Assembly: GCA_018971765.1 (NCBI GenBank)
Contig: JAGXAA010000011.1
Location: 1-19,790 of the forward strand
DNA length: 19,790 nt
Direction of reading: 5' to 3'
Source: Patescibacteria group bacterium
GTDB taxonomy: Bacteria; Patescibacteriota; Minisyncoccia; Phycocordibacterales; GWA1-40-21
Below, piece after piece: positions 14,849 to 19,790 of the stretch. The notes below the pieces were generated by a model that saw nothing but the letters and a program-made list of their open reading frames with translations, did no database searches and was not told the origin of the DNA. Position 1 is the first letter of the stretch; each line of letters opens with the position of its first letter. The position numbers and the translations under genes are program-made.

Positions 14849-17800
14849 ATGAAAACCTCGAAATTTGAAGAATTATACGGAAAATTGAATCCGCGGCAAA
14901 AAGAAGCAGTGGACGCGATCGAAGGACCTGTTATGGTCATTGCCGGACCCGGGACGGGGAAGACTTCAATTCTCACGCTTCGCATTGCCAATATTTTGGC
15001 GAAAACCGACGCATCTCCGGACAGCATTCTCGCTTTGACTTTCACCGAATCGGGAGTTTACTCAATGCGGGCTAAACTGGCTGACATCATCGGAAGCGCG
15101 GCTTACAAAGTGAACATAAATACTTTTCACGGCTTTGCCAATGAGATAATAAAAAATTATCCGGAAGAATTTCCGAGAATAATCGGCTCCAATAACGCGA
15201 CTGACATTGACCAAATCAAGATTTTGGAAGAAATAATAAATTCGTCAAAACTTCAAAAGTTGAAACCATACGGCGATTCCTTCCATTATGTCCGTCCGAT
15301 AATTTCTGAAATCAGGAATTTAAAAAGGGAAAATGTCAGTCCCGAGAAACTCGCCGAAATCATTAAAGAGCAAGAGAAAGACTTTTCCGGCATAGAAGAC
15401 TTGCATCACAAAAACGGCAAATATTTCGGAGAGATGAAAGGGAAATACAAGGACATTGAAAAAAGCATTGAAAAAAACAAGGAACTTTTGATTGTCTACG
15501 AAAAATATGAGAAATCTTTAATGGGGAAAAGATTATACGACTATGAAGATATGATACTTGAGACGATAAAATCACTGACGCGCGACAAAGGACTTCTTTT
15601 GGAATTGCAAGAAAAATATCAATACCTTTTGGCTGACGAACATCAAGACGCGAATAGCGCCCAGAATAAAATGCTGGAGCTTATTTCCGGTTTCCACGAA
15701 AACCCGAACTTGTTCGTCGTCGGGGACGAAAAGCAGGCGATATTTCGTTTCCAAGGCGCGTCTTTGGATAATTTTCTTTACTTTAAAAACATTTATCCTG
15801 AGGCGGCGGTTGTTCGGTTGGATGAAAACTATCGCTCAACCCAGACTATACTTGACGCCGCGCGCAGTCTTATCGAGAAAAATGCGGTCAAAGATGAAAG
15901 CTTGAGAGTGAGACTCAAGGCGAACGCGGGGCATCGAAATGTCGCATTGTCAGTTTATCCTTTTTCAAAATCAACATACGAAATGAATTTTCTTGCCGAA
16001 GATATCGGTAAAAAAATTAAAGACGGCGCGAATCCCAATGAAATAGCCGCGCTTCACAGGGAAAACAATGATGCTCCCGTCATTTCCCGCTCGCTTGCCA
16101 GAGCTGGAATTCCGTTTACCATTGAATCCGATGAAGATATTTTTTCAGACGAAGAAATCATAAAGCTTGCGATGATTATGCGCTCGTTAAATGATTTGAA
16201 TAATGACGAATTTCTTTCTCGCGTTTTGTGTTTTGATTTTTTTGACATTGATTATTCTGATGTCTTAAAAATATTTCGCTGCAATTTTTCCAAAAAGATT
16301 CCTCTCATTGACGCGTTAAGAAACTCGACGAAGCTTAAAGAGACCGGGGTAGAAAATCTTGAAAAAGTTTCTTTGGTCGCCGATAATCTGTTGAAATGGA
16401 GCCGGCTTTCTCAAAATAAAAACATTCTTGATTTTTTTGAAACGGTCGTTCGGGATTCCGGATTCTTGGATCATTTGCTTTCGCTCGGCAATTCCGCGGA
16501 GAAGCTCGCTCGGTTGGATGCGCTCTTTGAAGAAATAAAAAAACTGACCCAAAATCATAAAGATTATCGGCTCCGCGATTTCGTGAAATATTTGGACATA
16601 TTGGATAATCACGGCATTTCCATAAAGTCCGGTTCTAAAAAGGCGGGCGATAGAGGAGTAAGAATTATGACGGCTCACAGATCAAAAGGGCTTGAATACG
16701 AATTCGTTTATATTGTCGGCGCTACGGACGGTCATTGGGGCAACAAAAGGGAAATGAAAAATTTCAAGATACCGATAAGCGGCGCGTCCGTTCCGACGGG
16801 CGCGAAAATTGACGATGAGCGCCGTCTTTTTTATGTCGCTATGACGAGAGCCAAAAAAGAAGTGGCGATAACTTATTCCTTGGAAGGAGGAAACGGCGAG
16901 AAACTTCTGCCTTGTCAGTTTTTGGGAGAAATTGACGGCTCTCATCTCAATGTCGCTGACACGAAAGATTATGAAGAAAAGTATTCCCGTCAAAAAGAAT
17001 CCGTTTTTTCTGAGATAAAGAATGTCGGAACGGATATTAAGGATAAAAATTATCTCAGAAAGATTTTTTTTGAACAGGGAATTTCCGTCACCGCCGTCAA
17101 TAATTATCTTGATTGCCCGTGGAATTTTTTTTTCAACAACTTGATTCGATTGCCCAAGTCGCAAAGCAAGCATCAGATGTATGGAACGGCGGTTCATAAC
17201 GCGTTAAGCCATTTTTTTAACAGATACAAAAACGAAGATGATTTGAGCAAGAAAGAATTTCTCGGTTTATTCCGGAATTATTTGATGAAACAGCCGTTTT
17301 CCGATGCCGATTTTGAAGAATCGCTCAATAAAGGCGAGAAATCTCTCGGCGGTTATTATGATTTTTATAAAGGAAAATGGAATAGGTCTATTATAAACGA
17401 ATTCAACATCGGCGGCGTTTTTTTGCCGATCGAAAAAACGGAAAGCGGAGAAGACGCGATTCTTCTCAAAGGCAAGCTGGACAAATTGGAAATTGACGAA
17501 GACGGAAATGTCAATGTCGTCGATTACAAGACTTCCAAGCCGAAAAGCCGAAATGAAATAGAAGGGGAAACGAAAAATTCAAGAGGCGATTACAAACGAC
17601 AGCTCGTGTTTTACAAGTTGCTTTTGGATAATTACGAAAAAGGGAAATACGAGATGGTTTCCGGCGAAATAGATTTCACCGAACCGGACGATGTCGGCAA
17701 ATACCATAAAGAAAAATTTACAATTTCTGTATCCGATGTTGAGGCGCTCCAAAATCAGATAAAAGAAATCGTCAAAGAAATTTCTGATTTTTCGTTCCGA

Positions 17801-17866
17801 GACAAAAGATGTGGCGATAATAAGTGCGAATACTGCGAACTAAGGGGAATGATGGCTAGACTATAA
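14849..17866 (+). CDS. UvrD/Rep-family helicase fused to a RecB-like PD-(D/E)XK nuclease
   Basis: 1005-residue single-chain helicase-nuclease for DNA end processing or repair. The superfamily 1A helicase motifs appear in order: I AGPGTGKT with K38 and T39; II LLADEHQDAN; III VVGDEKQAIFRFQGA; IV DENYRS; V TAHRSKGLEYEFVYIVG; VI RRLFYVAMTRAKKE. From about residue 745 a RecB/AddB-type nuclease domain follows: H783 in GTAVHNAL, D878 in GKLDKLE, and D892 and K894 in VVDYKTSK, then the QLVFYKLLL helix. Four cysteines in the AddB-like layout, C756 (YLDCPWNFFF) and C988, C993 and C996 (CGDNKCEYC), should hold an iron-sulfur cluster. It may do the work of AddAB or RecBCD alone. It has its own promoter next to repeat B, a near-leaderless start, and is followed by repeat C at a convergent junction. 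Confidence 0.93.
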   Translation: MKTSKFEELYGKLNPRQKEAVDAIEGPVMVIAGPGTGKTSILTLRIANILAKTDASPDSILALTFTESGVYSMRAKLADIIGSAAYKVNINTFHGFANEIIKNYPEEFPRIIGSNNATDIDQIKILEEIINSSKLQKLKPYGDSFHYVRPIISEIRNLKRENVSPEKLAEIIKEQEKDFSGIEDLHHKNGKYFGEMKGKYKDIEKSIEKNKELLIVYEKYEKSLMGKRLYDYEDMILETIKSLTRDKGLLLELQEKYQYLLADEHQDANSAQNKMLELISGFHENPNLFVVGDEKQAIFRFQGASLDNFLYFKNIYPEAAVVRLDENYRSTQTILDAARSLIEKNAVKDESLRVRLKANAGHRNVALSVYPFSKSTYEMNFLAEDIGKKIKDGANPNEIAALHRENNDAPVISRSLARAGIPFTIESDEDIFSDEEIIKLAMIMRSLNDLNNDEFLSRVLCFDFFDIDYSDVLKIFRCNFSKKIPLIDALRNSTKLKETGVENLEKVSLVADNLLKWSRLSQNKNILDFFETVVRDSGFLDHLLSLGNSAEKLARLDALFEEIKKLTQNHKDYRLRDFVKYLDILDNHGISIKSGSKKAGDRGVRIMTAHRSKGLEYEFVYIVGATDGHWGNKREMKNFKIPISGASVPTGAKIDDERRLFYVAMTRAKKEVAITYSLEGGNGEKLLPCQFLGEIDGSHLNVADTKDYEEKYSRQKESVFSEIKNVGTDIKDKNYLRKIFFEQGISVTAVNNYLDCPWNFFFNNLIRLPKSQSKHQMYGTAVHNALSHFFNRYKNEDDLSKKEFLGLFRNYLMKQPFSDADFEESLNKGEKSLGGYYDFYKGKWNRSIINEFNIGGVFLPIEKTESGEDAILLKGKLDKLEIDEDGNVNVVDYKTSKPKSRNEIEGETKNSRGDYKRQLVFYKLLLDNYEKGKYEMVSGEIDFTEPDDVGKYHKEKFTISVSDVEALQNQIKEIVKEISDFSFRDKRCGDNKCEYCELRGMMARL

Positions 17867-17882
17867 GAATCTTTATCACTTT

Positions 17883-17988
17883 GAATTACGAAACGGAAAA
17901 ATTTATAGTCCGGTTGAGCAAAAACACCTTGAGAAAATAAAAAGAGTTTTTGCGACCCGAGGACTTAAATTTTTGCGTTTCGTAATTC
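17883..17988 (+). repeat. Palindromic intergenic repeat, copy C
   Basis: 106-bp element in the same orientation as copy A, whose outer arms it shares almost base for base; its own right arm has gcg where A has ccg, giving one mismatch inside the stem. The core 17912-17964 matches copy B at 52 of 53 positions. Flanking atcactt (17874-17880) and aagtgat (18001-18007) can extend the hairpin. It lies between the ends of the convergent helicase-nuclease and DsbA-like genes, a position suited to a bidirectional terminator. Confidence 0.85.
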
Positions 17989-18029
17989 ACGGTTATTGAT
18001 AAGTGATTGGAAATTGAAAATTATTTGAC

Positions 18030-18746
18030 CTAATTTTTTCCAACAAGATCATCAAGTATCATTTTCATATTCACCGGTCCGTCGCTGAATGGAATCGCCC
18101 CTTCGCTTATCGGTATTTTTTCATGCTTCGTAATGATGACCGTGTAAGGCGTCCCTTGTCCTCCCGCCGCCACCGCGTCTTGATATTGTTTTTCAACTTT
18201 GCCGGCGTATTTGCCGCTGTTTAAGCAAGATTCAAATTTCGTCCCGTCTAAACCGTTCTCTTCCGCGATTTGCGGCAGAAGCGACGGGTCCAAATCGTTG
18301 TTTGAAGGAGTTTTTTTGTACAAGGCATCTATGTATTTCCAAAATCCGTCATTGCCTCCGAGCTCCGCCGCGCATTCCGTGGCCTCCGCTTCTTTTCTTG
18401 ATTTGGAATGAAGTTGGTCTATTGGAAAGTGCCTGTAAACCCATGCCACTTTTCCAGTTTTGCCGTAGGCATCAATCACCGCGCGCATAGTCGCGTTGAA
18501 ATTCTTGCAGAAAGGACACTCGGTGTCGGAAAATTCCACAATCATTATCGGAGCTTCCGGATTCCCCAAGATGTGATCGTCGGCAGAAACCGGCTCTATC
18601 GTGATTTCATTCTTATTGTTTTTCATATCTGCCACGGGTGATTGGGTCTTATTCTTATTTGTTAAAAATAAAGTTCCAGCAATCAAAGCTCCTGCGACAA
18701 CTATCGCAAAAGGTATCGTAAGAGGGTTTCTTTTTTGTTGTTCCAT
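18030..18746 (-). CDS. Membrane-anchored DsbA-like thiol-disulfide oxidoreductase
   Basis: 238-residue thioredoxin-fold protein of the DsbA/BdbD type, expected to act outside the cytoplasmic membrane on disulfide bonds of exported proteins. Residues about 10-29 form a hydrophobic signal-anchor after a short basic N-terminus (QQKR); no lipobox or clear cleavage site follows, so it probably stays tethered. The redox motif is C77-P-F-C80 in EFSDTECPFC. The cis-proline is P200 in GTPYTVI, which is close to the active site in the fold. An inserted helical domain (about 110-185) has a second cysteine pair, C125 and C174, that could form a structural disulfide. No DsbB or VKOR partner is seen in the window. 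It is divergent from the ZIP transporter and ends against repeat C. Confidence 0.92.
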   Translation of the reverse strand: MEQQKRNPLTIPFAIVVAGALIAGTLFLTNKNKTQSPVADMKNNKNEITIEPVSADDHILGNPEAPIMIVEFSDTECPFCKNFNATMRAVIDAYGKTGKVAWVYRHFPIDQLHSKSRKEAEATECAAELGGNDGFWKYIDALYKKTPSNNDLDPSLLPQIAEENGLDGTKFESCLNSGKYAGKVEKQYQDAVAAGGQGTPYTVIITKHEKIPISEGAIPFSDGPVNMKMILDDLVGKN

Positions 18747-18774
18747 TTTTTTATAATTTAATTGATATTCAAAA

Positions 18775-18802
18775 AGTATATCACATCGAATTTCGTCTTC
18801 AA
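18775..18802 (-). promoter_or_regulatory. Promoter for the DsbA-like gene
   Basis: On the minus strand, TTGAAG (18797-18802) and TATACT (18775-18780) are 16 bp apart, with tg one base before the -10 (extended -10 form). The start site would leave a leader of about 21 nt. Confidence 0.6.
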
Positions 18803-18828
18803 AATTTAATTTTCTTTTTGGTTAAGTT

Positions 18829-18837
18829 TGTTATACT
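18829..18837 (+). promoter_or_regulatory. Extended -10 promoter for the ZIP transporter
   Basis: tgttatact contains TATACT at 18832-18837 with an upstream TG in the extended -10 position. No convincing -35 lies 16-18 bp upstream. A leader of roughly 43 nt would precede the ATG at 18887. Together with the dsbA-like promoter it forms a compact divergent pair in a 140-bp spacer. Confidence 0.5.
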
Positions 18838-18886
18838 GTATTTAAAACTTGATTTCATCTTGATGTTTATCAATTAATAAATTGAA

Positions 18887-19660
18887 ATGCTACCCGCATC
18901 AATCTACGGCATTATCAGCGTCCTAATAGTCAGCTCCATCGCTTTTGCGGGGCTTTTTTTTCTTTCCGTGAACGATAAGGTCTTGAAAAACATAATTTTC
19001 GTCTTGGTCAGTTTTTCCGTGGGGGCTCTTTTCGGGGACGCTTTCGTTCATCTCATACCCGAGGCGTTTAAAAGCGGAATGAAAAGTTCAAACATTTCCG
19101 CTTTTATCATTTTGGGAATAATCGTTTTTTTCGTCCTCGAGAAGTTCATTCATTGGAAGCACAGCCACGGCGAAACCGACGGCGTATGCGAAATTCACAA
19201 AGAAAAAAATCCGGTCCGCCCCGCCGGCTATATCATACTTTTAAGCGATACCGCTCACAATTTTCTCGACGGCGTAATCATCGCCGCCAGTTATATGATA
19301 AGCGCGGAGGTGGGGATCACCACCACGATCGCCGTGGTGCTCCACGAGATACCGCAGGAAATTGGGCGATTCGGCTTGCTTATTCATTACGGATTTTCGA
19401 GAATCAAAGCTCTGCTCTTCAACTTTTTTTCCGCTTTATCCGCCGTTCTCGGCGCCGCTTTGGCTTTGTCATTTGGCGGGAATGTAAGCGGGTTCACGCC
19501 TTTCATAATTTCCCTCGCCGCCGGCGGATTCATCTACATCGCCGGCTCCGACCTCGTACCCGAAATACACAAAACCTCCGACCCGAAAAAATCCGCAATT
19601 CAATTCATTTCCATCCTTGGCGGCATCGCTCTGATGTTCGCTTTTTTGCTGATCGAATAG
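18887..19660 (+). CDS. ZIP-family divalent metal transporter
   Basis: 257-residue membrane protein of the ZIP (ZRT/IRT-like) family, importing zinc or related divalent metals into the cytoplasm. Eight hydrophobic segments can be placed at roughly 5-28, 34-58, 70-88, 113-138, 141-165, 174-196, 202-221 and 236-256. A short cytoplasmic loop with H89, H92 and H94 follows the third segment. The metal-site motifs are HNFLDGV (H124, N125, D128) in the fourth segment and HEIPQE (H153, E154, Q157, E158) in the fifth. The aspartate that usually follows this motif (HEIPQEIGDF) is R161 here, just after the binuclear site, and might alter transport. It has its own promoter, is divergent from the DsbA-like gene and has no Shine-Dalgarno sequence. 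Confidence 0.92.
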   Translation: MLPASIYGIISVLIVSSIAFAGLFFLSVNDKVLKNIIFVLVSFSVGALFGDAFVHLIPEAFKSGMKSSNISAFIILGIIVFFVLEKFIHWKHSHGETDGVCEIHKEKNPVRPAGYIILLSDTAHNFLDGVIIAASYMISAEVGITTTIAVVLHEIPQEIGRFGLLIHYGFSRIKALLFNFFSALSAVLGAALALSFGGNVSGFTPFIISLAAGGFIYIAGSDLVPEIHKTSDPKKSAIQFISILGGIALMFAFLLIE

Positions 19661-19677
19661 TATCCCCCATTCTTGTA

Positions 19678-19707
19678 TTGCTCACTGCCATCTAATCGTG
19701 GTAAACT
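19678..19707 (+). promoter_or_regulatory. Possible promoter for the gene at the right edge
   Basis: A weak TTGCTC (19678-19683) is followed after 18 bp by TAAACT (19702-19707), preceded by tgg in the extended -10 position. The predicted leader before the ATG at 19730 is about 16 nt. Both hexamers are imperfect. Confidence 0.35.
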
Positions 19708-19729
19708 AAACAATAAAATTATTGCCAAT

Positions 19730-19790
19730 ATGACCCAAAACGACAAAAACTATGACAGCGTGGACTTGAGCGGCATGCTCAAAAATTCTC
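19730..19790 (+). CDS. Start of an unidentified gene (cut by the window edge)
   Basis: An ATG at 19730 opens a frame that stays open for all 20 codons to the window end (MTQNDKNYDSVDLSGMLKNS). A promoter-like sequence lies just upstream and the preceding ZIP gene ends 69 bp before. The Y-D-S-x-D-x-x-x-M-L pattern faintly recalls the N-terminus of bifunctional phosphoglucose/phosphomannose isomerases, but 20 residues are too few to name it. Confidence 0.55.
   Translation, partial: MTQNDKNYDSVDLSGMLKNS

Noticed and set aside
3104..17988. Palindromic repeats as a CRISPR array
   Set aside because: The copies are kilobases apart, lie in both orientations and have no regular spacers or cas genes nearby.
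19153..19695. 180-codon plus-strand frame overlapping the ZIP gene
   Set aside because: Its arginine-rich translation is a frame-shifted reading of the transporter, which has clear membrane segments and motifs.
1..19790. tRNA or rRNA genes, and use of TGA as a sense codon
   Set aside because: No tRNA- or rRNA-like stretch was recognised, and gene ends (for example TGA at the ends of vsr and dnaG) fit the standard code.

Overview
The window looks like a piece of a small-genome bacterium of the Candidate Phyla Radiation (Patescibacteria, most like the Parcubacteria side). This is inferred from gene content and style: short RpoB (1071 aa) and RpoC (1231 aa), a cupin-type glucose-6-phosphate isomerase, a single-chain UvrD/RecB-like helicase-nuclease, AT-rich spacers and almost no Shine-Dalgarno sequences. 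The standard genetic code fits; TGA is used as a stop. No database search was possible, so the lineage is an inference.

Layout: (1) 2-899, the C-terminal end of a DNA cytosine-5 methyltransferase (cut by the window edge) overlapping a Vsr-type mismatch endonuclease. (2) 999-3005, a two-gene sugar-phosphate module: phosphomannomutase/phosphoglucomutase and cupin phosphoglucose isomerase. (3) 3183-3782, an ECF sigma factor on the minus strand whose last codons lie inside a repeat element. (4) 3783-4108, a divergent control region with a strong sigma70-type promoter and a leader hairpin with a T-tract before rpoB. (5) 4109-11032, rpoB-rpoC. (6) 11139-14123, dnaG and rpoD, the core of the classical macromolecular-synthesis operon; dnaG is preceded by an unusual heptamer-repeat hairpin. 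(7) 14242-14634, a small unrecognised cysteine-paired protein with its own promoter, the only clear Shine-Dalgarno site in the window and a strong terminator. (8) 14849-17866, the helicase-nuclease. (9) 18030-18746 (minus), a membrane-anchored DsbA-like thiol oxidoreductase, divergent from (10) 18887-19660, a ZIP metal transporter. (11) 19730 to the end, the first 20 codons of another gene.

Most genes are housekeeping: transcription (rpoB, rpoC, rpoD, ECF sigma), replication priming (dnaG), DNA repair and restriction (helicase-nuclease, methyltransferase, Vsr), hexose phosphates, redox and metal supply.

The most notable unexplained structure is a family of long, imperfectly palindromic intergenic repeats of about 105 bp. 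There are three good copies (3104-3206, 14711-14815 inverted, 17883-17988) and one decayed copy (3020-3108). Their arms show paired base changes, and one copy has supplied the 3' end of the ECF sigma gene. Also worth a look are a possible attenuator in the rpoBC leader and the slippable hairpin abutting the dnaG start codon.
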